From positions 1 to 49,982 of the forward strand of contig UCLR01000051.1 in the NCBI GenBank assembly GCA_900473415.1: a DNA stretch of 49,982 bases, given 5' to 3'. Positions 40,218 through 48,808 of the stretch are shown here, in pieces. The notes beneath the pieces were generated by a model. It was given only the letters and a program-made list of their open reading frames with translations, did not search any database and was not told where the DNA came from. Position 1 is the stretch's first letter; the number at the start of each line of letters is the position of its first letter. Position numbers and translations under genes: made by a program. The stretch is from Hyphomicrobiales bacterium (GTDB lineage: Bacteria > Pseudomonadota > Alphaproteobacteria > Rhizobiales > Beijerinckiaceae).

Positions 40218-40625
40218 ATGTCGACGTTGAAGAACGTACAGCCTGACGATTCCTCGAAGGCCGAAAGCCTTGCACCCCCCGAATTGCTAGAAGGGAGCGT
40301 GAAGCTCGCGCAGGCCCAGTTCGCTTCGGCCGCCGCAGTGCCGCAGGCGATCTGGGAGGCCAATCTCGCTATCCTGTCCGAAATGCTTGGTTTCATGAGC
40401 CATCGGCTCAGGGCGCAGGCCGAGTTCTGCGGCCATCTCGGCCACTGCAAGGAAATCTCCGACGCGGTCGACGCGCAGCGCAGCTATGCGCAGGGCATGA
40501 CCGGCGACTACTCGCAGGAAGTCGACAAGCTGTCCGACATCGCCCGCAAGAACATCGCGACGCTGTCCGCCATCGGGACGCAATACGCCTCCGCCGTGAG
40601 CGGCGAGAATAGCCTGGCGGCCTGA
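40218..40625 (+). CDS. Phasin family protein (PHA granule-associated)
   Basis: This 135-residue, highly alpha-helical protein matches the phasin_2 pattern: an N-terminal disordered stretch, then amphipathic helices with WEANLAILSEMLGFMSHRLRAQAEF, CKEISDAVDAQRSYAQGM and YSQEVDKLSDIARKN. Phasins coat polyhydroxyalkanoate granules and influence their number and size. The ATG at 40218 follows GGAGGAGG (40205-40212), a near-perfect RBS that favours it over 40194. It is preceded by an Fnr/FixK box, and phaC lies 2.4 kb downstream, making a granule role credible. Confidence 0.85.
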   Translation: MSTLKNVQPDDSSKAESLAPPELLEGSVKLAQAQFASAAAVPQAIWEANLAILSEMLGFMSHRLRAQAEFCGHLGHCKEISDAVDAQRSYAQGMTGDYSQEVDKLSDIARKNIATLSAIGTQYASAVSGENSLAA

Positions 40626-40658
40626 CCGCAGTCACGACAATCGATGCACAATCTGATA

Positions 40659-40694
40659 CCAGCGGCATAGCGCGCGAGCGTCGCATGCCGCTGG
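40659..40694. terminator. 10-bp inverted repeat between phasin and CBS-BON genes
   Basis: CCAGCGGCAT (40659-40668) and ATGCCGCTGG (40685-40694) are perfect complements separated by 16 nt that are themselves GCGC-rich. The structure lies in the 84-nt gap between the two genes and ends 15 nt before the next ATG. It could attenuate transcription or stabilise the phasin mRNA, giving the usual excess of phasin over a downstream regulator. No T tract follows. Confidence 0.5.
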
Positions 40695-40709
40695 ATCCCG
40701 GAGGTTCCC

Positions 40710-41423
40710 ATGCTTGTTGAAGCCGTAATGAAGGCCCCCGTCATCAGCGTCGATCCCTCGACCTCCATCGCCGAGGCGGCGAAGCTGATGCTCTCGCTGC
40801 GGATCAGCGGGTTGCCGGTGGTGCAGAGCGACGGCACCCTGGTCGGCATGGTGAGCGAGGGCGACCTGCTGCGCCGGAGCGAGCTCGGGACGCAGCGCAA
40901 ACGATCCTGGTGGCTCGAGTTTTTCGCGAGCCCCGGCAAGGTCGCCGATGAATATGTGCAGGCGAATGCCCGCAGGATCGGCGAGATCATGGCGACGAAC
41001 GTCGTCACCACGCAGCGCAATGCGCCACTCGAGGACGTCGTCGAGCTGATGGGCCGACATCGCATCAAGCGCCTGCCCGTGGTGGAGGATGGCAAGGTCG
41101 TGGGCATCGTCGCTCGCTCCGACCTGCTGCGCGCCCTGGCCAAGGCCTTGCCAACCGGAAGCGAGCCCGTGAGCGACGATGCGCGGATCGAGGCGGCGAT
41201 CGCTGCAGAGTTGGCTGGGCAGAGCTGGGGCCGCAACGGGCTGATCCGTGTCTATGTCCAGGACGGGGTGGTGGAGCTCACCGGCACGATCCTCGACGAG
41301 CGCGCCCGCCTCGCCGCCCGCGTCGCGGCCGAGAATGTCCCGGGCGTGAAATCGGTGACCGACCAGATCGTCTCGATCGAGCCGATGTCGGGAACCGTGC
41401 TGCTGTCGCCGACAGGAACCTAA
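40710..41423 (+). CDS. CBS-pair and BON domain protein
   Basis: The 237-residue protein has two CBS motifs (about 8-60 and 90-145, with SGLPVVQSDGTLVGMVSEGDLL and IKRLPVVEDGKVVGIVARSDLL) that bind adenine nucleotides, and a C-terminal BON domain (about 155-225, with VYVQDGVVELTGTI and PGVKSVTDQI). There is no signal peptide, so it is cytoplasmic. Such proteins are thought to sense energy charge. GGAGG precedes the ATG at good spacing. It lies after the phasin gene in the low-oxygen island, suggesting that it signals the adenylate state during oxygen limitation. Confidence 0.87.
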   Translation: MLVEAVMKAPVISVDPSTSIAEAAKLMLSLRISGLPVVQSDGTLVGMVSEGDLLRRSELGTQRKRSWWLEFFASPGKVADEYVQANARRIGEIMATNVVTTQRNAPLEDVVELMGRHRIKRLPVVEDGKVVGIVARSDLLRALAKALPTGSEPVSDDARIEAAIAAELAGQSWGRNGLIRVYVQDGVVELTGTILDERARLAARVAAENVPGVKSVTDQIVSIEPMSGTVLLSPTGT

Positions 41424-41452
41424 GGCCTGCTGGTCTTGCAAGGAACCACGCC

Positions 41453-41548
41453 GTCATCCCGAGCTTGACCCGCGATCCATGCCAGACCGCGTCCGGCCGA
41501 GGTTCAGACATGGATTCCGGCTCTCCGCTTCGCTCCGGCCGGGATGAC
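41453..41548. repeat. Nested inverted-repeat element between convergent genes
   Basis: GTCATCCCG at 41453-41461 pairs with CGGGATGAC at 41540-41548, and inside it ATCCATG (41475-41481) pairs with CATGGAT (41509-41515). The sequence also contains TCTCCGCTTCGCTCCGGCCGGGATGA, a phrase repeated in many Hyphomicrobiales intergenic regions. It fills the 150-nt gap between the CBS-BON and MaoC-PTA genes. It is likely a dispersed extragenic palindromic element that also serves as a bidirectional terminator. Confidence 0.65.
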
Positions 41549-41573
41549 CCGCACACCGATCAAAAGCAAACGG

Positions 41574-42977
41574 TCACGCCGGCACCTTGAGCGGCGCCGG
41601 GCGTGTGGCGGCAAGCTTGGCGAGCGCCGCCGAGGCGATGCGCGTCTTCAGGGAATCGGCGCGGCTCGTCAGGATGATCGGCACCCGTGCGCCGAGCACG
41701 AGGCCCGCCGCATCGGCATTGGCGAAATAGATCAGCTGCTTGGCCAGCATGTTGCCGGCCTCGAGATCCGGGACCAGCAGGATGTCGGCCTGACCCGCGA
41801 CGGGCGAGACGATGCCCTTGGTGCGGGCGGCATCGGGACTCACCGCATTGTCGAAGGCGAGCGGGCCGTCGACGCGCGCGCCGGTGATCTGGCCGCGCGC
41901 CGCCATGACGGTGAGCGCGGCGGCATCGAGCGTGGATGGCATCTGGTCGTTGACGGTCTCGACCGCGGCGAGCACCGCGACCAGCGGCTCGGAGACGCCG
42001 AGCGTCCGCAGGAGGTCGATCGCGTTCTGGCAGATGTCGCGCTTGTGGGCGAGCGTCGGCTGGATGTTGACCGCCGCGTCGGTGACGATCAGCGGCTTGG
42101 GATAGGCCGGCAGACTCATCGCATAGACATGGCTGATGCGGCGCTCGGTCCTGAGCTCCGAGCCCGGCGCGACCACCGCGCCGAGCAGCTCGTCGGTGTG
42201 GAGACTGCCCTTCATCAGGGTGGCGACCTTGCCGGCGACCGCGAGATCCACGGCCCGCGCCGCCGCCGCGTGGCTGTGCGGTACCGCCTCGATCGCGATG
42301 CCGCTGAGCGAGACTTGCGCCTGCTCGGCGGCCGCACGGATCTTCGCCTCGGGGCCGATCAGGATCGGCTCGAACAGGCCCTCCTCGCGGATCTCGACCG
42401 CCGCCAGCATCGCCTCCGGCGAGCAGGGATGGACGATCGCGGCCCTGAGCGACGGCAGCTCCCGCGCCTGCCTGACGAACTCCCCGTAGCGATCACTGCG
42501 CTTCAGCGAGACCTCGGGCAGCCGGGTGCTGAGCCACTCGATCGGATCGGCCGGCGCGATCACGGTCGCCATTCCGTCCAGCACGGTCTCGCCGCGCTGA
42601 TTGGTGCAGCAGGTCTCGAGCAGCACGATATGCTTCTCGTCCCGCTTCTCGCGCACGATCACGGTGACGGTGACGGTATCGCCCGGTGCGACCGGCTTGA
42701 GGAATTTCAGCTCCTGCCCGAGATAGGCCGTGCCGGGGCCGGGCAGCTTGGTTCCGAGCACGGCGGAGACTAGCGCCGCGGTCCACATGCCATGGGCGAC
42801 GATATGGCCGAACATGTTGGTCGCGGCGAAGGCAGCGTCGAGATGCGCCGGGTTGATGTCGCCGGATACGGCGGCAAAGAGATCGATGTCGTCGCGCCCG
42901 ACGATGCGCACGAGCGAGGCGCTCTCGCCGATCGCAAGCTCGTCGAAGGTGCGGTTCCGGAGCAGTTGCGGATTCAT
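41574..42977 (-). CDS. MaoC-like hydratase fused to phosphate acetyl/butyryltransferase
   Basis: The 467-residue fusion has an N-terminal MaoC/hotdog hydratase domain (about 10-130, with FAAVSGDINPAHLDAAFA and FGHIVAHGMW carrying the Asp/His dyad) and a C-terminal phosphotransacetylase domain (about 165-460, with GKVATLMKGSLHTDELL, TDAAVNIQPTL and VAGQADILLVPDLEAGNML). The first domain can hydrate enoyl-CoA to (R)-3-hydroxyacyl-CoA; the second exchanges CoA for phosphate. Such fusions are annotated as bifunctional enoyl-CoA hydratase/phosphate acetyltransferase. The ATG at 42977 lies 7 nt after phaC. No acetate kinase is seen in this window. Confidence 0.88.
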   Translation of the reverse strand: MNPQLLRNRTFDELAIGESASLVRIVGRDDIDLFAAVSGDINPAHLDAAFAATNMFGHIVAHGMWTAALVSAVLGTKLPGPGTAYLGQELKFLKPVAPGDTVTVTVIVREKRDEKHIVLLETCCTNQRGETVLDGMATVIAPADPIEWLSTRLPEVSLKRSDRYGEFVRQARELPSLRAAIVHPCSPEAMLAAVEIREEGLFEPILIGPEAKIRAAAEQAQVSLSGIAIEAVPHSHAAAARAVDLAVAGKVATLMKGSLHTDELLGAVVAPGSELRTERRISHVYAMSLPAYPKPLIVTDAAVNIQPTLAHKRDICQNAIDLLRTLGVSEPLVAVLAAVETVNDQMPSTLDAAALTVMAARGQITGARVDGPLAFDNAVSPDAARTKGIVSPVAGQADILLVPDLEAGNMLAKQLIYFANADAAGLVLGARVPIILTSRADSLKTRIASAALAKLAATRPAPLKVPA

Positions 42978-42984
42978 CGGTCGC

Positions 42985-44784
42985 TCACCGTTGCAGGACG
43001 TACTGGCCGGGCGCGTCGCATAGCGGAACATGGCCGGACTCGGTCCGGCCCGGCGCAGCGGGCGCGGGGACGCGCTCAGGCGTGGAATGGGCCGCCAGCC
43101 ACTCAGCCCAGGCGAGCCACCAGGAGCCCTCGCGAATCTCCGCGGCAACGACCCATTCGTCCGGGCTCAGGCAGATATCGTCGTGCCGCCTGCGAGCGAT
43201 CCGAAAGCTGCGACGCGGCCGGCCCGGCTCACTGACGATGCCGGCATTGTGTCCGCCACCGGTGAGCACGAAGGTCAGGTCGGTGTCCGCCAGCAGGTGC
43301 AGCTTGTAGACCGAGCGCCAGGGCGCGACATGGTCGCGCTCGGTGCCGACCGCGAAGAACGGCACGCGGATGTTCTGGAGCACGGCGGGCCGGCCATCGA
43401 CCATGAAGCGGCCGCCGGCCAGCTCGTTGTCGAGATAGAGCTTGTGCAGGTATTCCGCGTGCATGCGGTAGGGCATGCGCGTGGAATCGGCGTTCCATGC
43501 CATGATATCGAACATCGGCGAGCGCTCGCCCATCAGGTAGTCGTGCACGAGCCGGGACCAGATCAGGTCGTTGGAGCGCAGCAGTTGGAAGGCGCTCGCC
43601 ATCTGGTCGGCGGAGAGATAGCCGCGATTCCACATCATGCTCTCCAGCATGCGCAGCTGGCTGGCGTCGATGAAGAGGGCGAGCTCGCCGGGCTCGGTGA
43701 AGTCGGTCTGGGCGGCGAGCAGCGTCAGGGAGGCAAGCCGCGCATCGCCGCTGCGCGCCATCGCGGCGGCTGCGATCGAGAGCAGCGTGCCGCCGAGACA
43801 GTAGCCGGCGGCGTGGACCTTGCGGTTCGGCAGGATCGCGGTCACGGCGTCGAGCGCCGCCATCACGCCCTTCTGCCGGTAGTCCTCCATGGCGAGGTCG
43901 CGGTCCTCCGCACCGGGATTGCGCCAGGAGATGCAGAAAACGGTGTGCCCCTGGCCGACGAGATAACGGATCAGCGAATTCTGCGGCGAGAGATCGAGGA
44001 TGTAATATTTCATGATCCAGGCGGGCACGATCAGGATCGGCTCGGCAAAGACCGTCTCGGTGGTCGGCGTATACTGGATCAGCTCGATCAGATGGTTGCG
44101 GAAGACGACCTTGCCCGGCGTCACCGCCACGTCGCGGCCGACGACGAAACCCTCCGCGCCCACCGGGGGCCGGGTGGTCAGCAGACGGCTGCAATCCTCC
44201 AGCCAGTTATAGGCGCCCTGGATGAAATTGGCGCCGCCCGTCGCGCGAGCCTTCTCGATCACCTCCGGGTTGGCGAAGGGGAAATTCGATGGCGAGACCA
44301 TGTCGAGGAGTTGGCGCGTCGCGAAGGAGACGACCTCCTCATGATGCCGGCTGACGCCCGGCACCTCATGGGTGACATTGTGCCACCATTGCTGGCCGAG
44401 CAGGAAGGACTGAGCCCAGAAGCTGAAAGGCTGCTTGCGCCAGCCATCGGCGCTGAAGCGATGGTCGCCGGGCAGCGGCTCGATACAGGGCGGCGCGTCG
44501 GGCTCGACCAGGGCGGCTGCGAGATGGCTCGCTAGCCGGCTGGCCTTCCGGCCGGCCTTGTAGCCGAGCTCGAGCTGCTTGCCCGGCGCCGTCGCGAGAT
44601 GAAGCCACCAATCGAGCGAGGCGAGCGCGAGAGCGGTCGGCGAGAGGCCGCCGCTGAGTTGTGCGCTCAGCGCCTCGCGCATCCTGTCGATGGCACCGAA
44701 GGCTTCGAGCCCCAGTGCCTCGTCGCTCTGGAGCGCGGCGGCGTGCGATGTGTCGAGCGAAGCGGACGGGACGGAAGGCGTCAT
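42985..44784 (-). CDS. phaC: Polyhydroxyalkanoate synthase, class I type (PhaC)
   Basis: The 599-residue enzyme polymerises 3-hydroxyacyl-CoA into storage polyester. The lipase-like box GYCLGGT (Cys about 327) holds the nucleophile; the triad is completed by the Asp in GTERDHVAPW and the His in GGGHNAGIV. The N-terminal domain contains the WRKQPFSFWAQSFLLGQQWW segment of class I enzymes. The ATG at 44784 is preceded by CAGAAGGAAT. It is the first gene of an operon with the MaoC-PTA fusion, and it diverges from hlyD across a region with an Fnr/FixK box (44886-44899). No phaA, phaB or phaR is in the window. Confidence 0.93.
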   Translation of the reverse strand: MTPSVPSASLDTSHAAALQSDEALGLEAFGAIDRMREALSAQLSGGLSPTALALASLDWWLHLATAPGKQLELGYKAGRKASRLASHLAAALVEPDAPPCIEPLPGDHRFSADGWRKQPFSFWAQSFLLGQQWWHNVTHEVPGVSRHHEEVVSFATRQLLDMVSPSNFPFANPEVIEKARATGGANFIQGAYNWLEDCSRLLTTRPPVGAEGFVVGRDVAVTPGKVVFRNHLIELIQYTPTTETVFAEPILIVPAWIMKYYILDLSPQNSLIRYLVGQGHTVFCISWRNPGAEDRDLAMEDYRQKGVMAALDAVTAILPNRKVHAAGYCLGGTLLSIAAAAMARSGDARLASLTLLAAQTDFTEPGELALFIDASQLRMLESMMWNRGYLSADQMASAFQLLRSNDLIWSRLVHDYLMGERSPMFDIMAWNADSTRMPYRMHAEYLHKLYLDNELAGGRFMVDGRPAVLQNIRVPFFAVGTERDHVAPWRSVYKLHLLADTDLTFVLTGGGHNAGIVSEPGRPRRSFRIARRRHDDICLSPDEWVVAAEIREGSWWLAWAEWLAAHSTPERVPAPAAPGRTESGHVPLCDAPGQYVLQR

Positions 44785-44885
44785 GGCATTCCTTCTGTTT
44801 TCGGCATGCGGCACCCGTGCGACAAGCGATGGCCAAGCTTCCCGCAATGCAGCATCATGCTTAGCGCAGGCGATGTTAAGCTACG

Positions 44886-44899
44886 TTGACGTCGGTCAA
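44886..44899. promoter_or_regulatory. Fnr/FixK box between divergent phaC and hlyD operons
   Basis: TTGAC-GTCG-GTCAA is a full match to TTGAY-N4-RTCAA. It lies about 80 nt before the hlyD ATG (44973) and about 108 nt before the phaC ATG (44784). A single symmetric site placed centrally in a 188-nt divergent region could serve either or both operons. Confidence 0.8.
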
Positions 44900-44972
44900 T
44901 GCGATGCGCCAGCCTTGGCGCCAGCTTGCTCCGCCAGTGTATGGCCTCCACCGGGAAGGGAAAGACAGCTCC

Positions 44973-46043
44973 ATGAACGGCACAAAGCGGCGCTGGCTGA
45001 TCGCGGGTCTCGCGGCAATCGTCATCGGCGGTGGATATGCCGCCTGGCGGCAATCGGGTTCCAGCGACCTTCCGGAAGGGATCGCCGGTGGCAATGGGCG
45101 GATCGAGGCGACCGAGATCGACGTCGCCGCCCGCAGCGCCGGCCGCATCCGCGAGATACTGGTCAATGAGGGCGATTTCGTCACCGCCGGCCAGGTGATC
45201 GCGCGGATGGACACCGACCAGCTCGATGCGCAGCGGCGCGAGGCCGAGGCACAGCTCCAGAGGGCCGTGATCGGAGTCGACACCGCCAAGAGCCAGGTCA
45301 CCCAACGCCAAGCCGAGCAGGAGGCTGCGACCGCCGTGGTCGCCCAGCGTGAAGCCGAGCTCGACGCCGCGCAGAGGCGTCTCGTCCGCACAGAGCAGCT
45401 CGCCGATCGCGGCAACGCTCCCGAGCAGGCCCGCGACGACGATCGCGCCCGCGCCGAGGGGGCGAAGGCTGCCGTTGGCGCAGCCAAGGCCCAGCTTGCC
45501 GCCAGCCAGGCCGCGATCGGAGCGGCGAAGTCCCAGGTCGTGGCGGCGGAGGCGAGCGTCGTTGCCGCCAAGGCCACGATCGAGCGTATCGATGCCGATC
45601 TCGCCGACAGCATCCTGAAGGCGCCGCGCGACGGGCGCGTGCAGTATCGCGTCGCCCAGCCGGGCGAGGTGCTCGCTGCCGGCGGGCGGGTGCTGAACCT
45701 CGTCGATCTCGGCGATGTCTACATGACCTTCTTCCTGCCGACCGAGCAGGCCGGACGCGTCGCCTTCGGCGCGGAGGCCCGGATCGTGCTCGACGCCGCG
45801 CCGCGCTACGTCGTCCCCGCCGCGATCTCGATGGTGGCGGATGTGGCGCAGTTCACGCCGAAGACCGTCGAAACGGCGCAGGAACGGCAGAAGCTGATGT
45901 TCCGGATCAAGGCGCGGATTCCGCCGGAGCTGCTGAAGCGATACGTCCGGCAGGTGAAGACGGGCCTGCCCGGCATGGCCTATGTGAAGCTCTCCGAGGA
46001 CGCGCAGTGGCCGGCGCGGCTGCAGGAGGGGCTGGTGCGATGA
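44973..46043 (+). CDS. HlyD-family membrane fusion protein
   Basis: The 356-residue periplasmic adaptor has a single N-terminal membrane helix (about 7-24), a lipoyl-like half-domain (about 45-90, GRIEATEIDVAARSAGRI), a long alanine- and glutamine-rich coiled coil (about 90-205), the second lipoyl half (about 210-240, LKAPRDGRVQY) and a beta-barrel. It resembles YhiI/YbhG, the adaptor of RbbA/YhhJ-type ABC exporters. The ATG at 44973 is preceded by GGGAAGGGAAAG; an earlier ATG at 45-nt range would overlap the Fnr box. It overlaps the following ABC gene by 4 nt. Confidence 0.88.
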   Translation: MNGTKRRWLIAGLAAIVIGGGYAAWRQSGSSDLPEGIAGGNGRIEATEIDVAARSAGRIREILVNEGDFVTAGQVIARMDTDQLDAQRREAEAQLQRAVIGVDTAKSQVTQRQAEQEAATAVVAQREAELDAAQRRLVRTEQLADRGNAPEQARDDDRARAEGAKAAVGAAKAQLAASQAAIGAAKSQVVAAEASVVAAKATIERIDADLADSILKAPRDGRVQYRVAQPGEVLAAGGRVLNLVDLGDVYMTFFLPTEQAGRVAFGAEARIVLDAAPRYVVPAAISMVADVAQFTPKTVETAQERQKLMFRIKARIPPELLKRYVRQVKTGLPGMAYVKLSEDAQWPARLQEGLVR

Positions 46044-48808
46044 GCCAGCCGGGCGGCGCACCGGCGCAGTGGGCCGCGCGCATCTCGCAGGTCGGCCTGT
46101 CCTACGGGCGAACCCGCGCGCTCGACGGCATCACGGTCGATATTCCCGCCGGCTGCATGGTCGGGCTGATCGGGCCCGACGGCGTCGGCAAGTCGAGCCT
46201 GCTGTCGCTGATCGCCGGCGCGCGCGCCATCCCCGAGGGCAAGATCGAGGCGCTGGGCGGCGACATGGCCGATGCCCGCCATCGCCGCGAGGCCTGTCCG
46301 CTCATCGCCTATATGCCACAGGGTCTTGGCAAGAACCTCTACCCCACCCTCTCGGTCTTCGAGAACGTCGACTTCTTCGGCCGGCTCTTCGGCCATGACA
46401 GGGCCGAGCGCGAGCGGCGCATCGCCGCCCTGCTCGACGGCACGGGGCTCACAGCTTTCGCCGGCCGCCCCGCCGGCAAGCTGTCCGGCGGCATGAAGCA
46501 GAAGCTCGGCCTCTGCTGCGCGCTGATCCACGACCCCGACCTCCTGATCCTCGACGAGCCGACGACGGGCGTCGACCCGCTGTCGCGGCGCCAGTTCTGG
46601 GAGCTGATCGACAGCATCCGGGTGGAGCGGCCCAGCATGAGCGTGCTGGTGGCGACGGCCTATATGGAGGAGGCCGCCCGCTTCGACTGGCTGATGGCGA
46701 TGCATGCCGGCCATATCCTCGCGACCGGCACGCCGGCCGAGCTGCTGGCGCAGACCAGCATGCAGACCCTGGACGACGCCTTCATCGCGCTGTTGCCCGA
46801 AGAACAGCGCGGCCGGCACCGCGCGGTGGTGATCCCGCCGCGGGACACCAGCCATGACGATGTCGTGGCGATCGAGGCCAAGGACCTCACCATGCGCTTC
46901 GGCGACTTCGTCGCGGTCGACAAGGTCAATCTCCGCGTGCCGCGCGGCGAGATCTTCGGCTTCCTCGGCTCGAATGGCTGCGGCAAGACCACGACGATGA
47001 AGATGCTGACCGGCCTGCTCGAGGCCAGCGAAGGCACGGCGAGCCTGTTCGGCCGCCCTGTCGATCCGCGCGACATCGAGACCCGCCGGCGTGTCGGCTA
47101 TATGTCGCAGGCCTTCTCGCTCTACTCCGAGCTCACCGTCCGGCAGAACCTCGAACTGCATGCGCGGCTGTTCCAGCTCCCGCCGGAGACGATCCCCGAG
47201 CGTGTTGCCGAGATGGCGCGCCGCTTCGACCTCACCGGCGTGATGGACGATCTGCCCGACGACCTGCCGCTCGGCATCCGGCAGCGCCTGTCGCTCGCGG
47301 TTGCGATGGTGCATGGGCCGGAGATGCTGATCCTCGACGAGCCGACCTCCGGCGTCGACCCGATCGCACGCGACATCCTCTGGCAGAGCCTCGTCGACCT
47401 CTCGCGGCAGGACGGGGTGACGATCTTCATCTCGACCCACTTCATGAACGAGGCCGAGCGCTGCGACCGCATCTCTCTGATGCATGCGGGCAAGGTGCTG
47501 GTCAGCGACACGCCGGCCGGCATCGTCGCGCGGCGCGGCGCCGCCGATCTGGAAGAGGCCTTCGTCGCCTATCTCGAAGATGCGATCGGCGCCTCGCAGG
47601 ATCAGCCGGCCCCAGCCGCGAAGCTGGGCGCAGCCATCGTATCGCCGGGCCAGGCCCCGGCAAAGCCTTCCGGCCCGAGCCTTCTCAATCTGCGCCGGAT
47701 GCTGAGCTTCACCCGCCGCGAGGCACTGGAACTCAGCCGCGACCCGATCCGCGCGACGCTCGCCCTCGTCGGTAGCCTCATCCTGATGTTCGTCATGGGC
47801 TACGGCATCAATTTCGACGTCGAGGACCTCTCCTTCGCGGTGCTCGACAATGACCAGAGCACGCTGAGCCAGAACTATGTGCTCAACATCTCCGGCTCGC
47901 GCTATTTCACCGAGAAGCCGCCGATCCGGGACTATGCGGATCTCGACCGGCGAATGCGCGCGGGCGAGATCAGCCTCGCCATCGAGATTCCGCCGGGCTT
48001 CGGCCGGGACGCCGCGCGCGGCCGCAATGTCGAGATCGGAGCCTGGATCGACGGGGCGATGCCGACGCGCGCCGAGACCGTCCGCGGCTATGTGCTGGGG
48101 CTGCATGCGCAGTGGCTGTCCCAGAAGGCCCGCGAACTCCTCGGTGAGCGGGCCGCGGCGGCGAGCTTCAACCTGGAAACCCGGTTCCGCTACAACCCCG
48201 ACATGGCGAGCCTCGTCGCCATGGTGCCGGCCGTGATCCCCCTGCTCCTGATGCTGATCCCGGCCATGCTCGCGGCGCTCAGCGTTGTGCGCGAGAAGGA
48301 GCTCGGTTCCATCGTCAATCTCTATGTCACACCGGTCACGCGCAGCGAGTTCCTGCTCGGCAAGCAACTGCCCTATATCGGGCTCGCCATGCTGAACTTC
48401 CTGCTGCTGACGCTGGCGGCGGTGCTGATCTTCCGCGTTCCCTTTACCGGCAGCTTCCTGGCGCTGACCTGCGCCGCGCTGCTCTACGTCACAGCCTCGA
48501 CGGGCATAGGCCTGCTGATCTCGACCTTCATGAGCAGCCAGATCGCCGCCATCTTCGGCACCGCGATCCTGACGATCCTGCCGGCTGTATCGTATTCGGG
48601 GATGATCGACCCCGTCTCGTCGCTGCAGGGCACCGGCGCCCTTGTCGGCCAGATCTATCCGACGACGCATTTCATCACGATTTCCCGGGCGACCTTCTCC
48701 AAGGCGCTCGGCTTCGGCGATCTCGGTGGCTCCTTCCTGCCGCTCGCGCTCGCGTTGCCGGTGCTGCTGGGCGCCAGCGTCCTTCTTCTCAAGAAGCAGG
48801 CCAGCTGA
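46040..48808 (+). CDS. RbbA-like fused ABC transporter (two ATPases plus ABC-2 permease)
   Basis: The 922-residue protein fuses two ATPase domains and one membrane domain. The first domain (about 12-240) has GPDGVGKSS, LSGGMKQKLG and LLILDEPTTGVDP. The second (about 285-510) has GSNGCGKTT, a degenerate signature LPLGIRQRLS and MLILDEPTSGVDP. The ABC-2 permease (about 565-920) has six helices with NLYVTPVTRSEFLLGKQLPY. Related E. coli RbbA/YhiH was named for ribosome binding, but the architecture (with HlyD and YhhJ partners) indicates an exporter. It starts in the hlyD stop (ATGA) and ends overlapping the next gene by one base (TGATG). Confidence 0.9.
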   Translation: MSQPGGAPAQWAARISQVGLSYGRTRALDGITVDIPAGCMVGLIGPDGVGKSSLLSLIAGARAIPEGKIEALGGDMADARHRREACPLIAYMPQGLGKNLYPTLSVFENVDFFGRLFGHDRAERERRIAALLDGTGLTAFAGRPAGKLSGGMKQKLGLCCALIHDPDLLILDEPTTGVDPLSRRQFWELIDSIRVERPSMSVLVATAYMEEAARFDWLMAMHAGHILATGTPAELLAQTSMQTLDDAFIALLPEEQRGRHRAVVIPPRDTSHDDVVAIEAKDLTMRFGDFVAVDKVNLRVPRGEIFGFLGSNGCGKTTTMKMLTGLLEASEGTASLFGRPVDPRDIETRRRVGYMSQAFSLYSELTVRQNLELHARLFQLPPETIPERVAEMARRFDLTGVMDDLPDDLPLGIRQRLSLAVAMVHGPEMLILDEPTSGVDPIARDILWQSLVDLSRQDGVTIFISTHFMNEAERCDRISLMHAGKVLVSDTPAGIVARRGAADLEEAFVAYLEDAIGASQDQPAPAAKLGAAIVSPGQAPAKPSGPSLLNLRRMLSFTRREALELSRDPIRATLALVGSLILMFVMGYGINFDVEDLSFAVLDNDQSTLSQNYVLNISGSRYFTEKPPIRDYADLDRRMRAGEISLAIEIPPGFGRDAARGRNVEIGAWIDGAMPTRAETVRGYVLGLHAQWLSQKARELLGERAAAASFNLETRFRYNPDMASLVAMVPAVIPLLLMLIPAMLAALSVVREKELGSIVNLYVTPVTRSEFLLGKQLPYIGLAMLNFLLLTLAAVLIFRVPFTGSFLALTCAALLYVTASTGIGLLISTFMSSQIAAIFGTAILTILPAVSYSGMIDPVSSLQGTGALVGQIYPTTHFITISRATFSKALGFGDLGGSFLPLALALPVLLGASVLLLKKQAS

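Noticed and set aside
45980..48670. Open frame of 896 codons on the - strand opposite the RbbA-like gene
   Set aside because: Its residues are rich in Arg, His, Asp, Gly and Ala with no domain motif, as expected when a GC-rich gene is read on the opposite strand. The + strand has complete ABC motifs.
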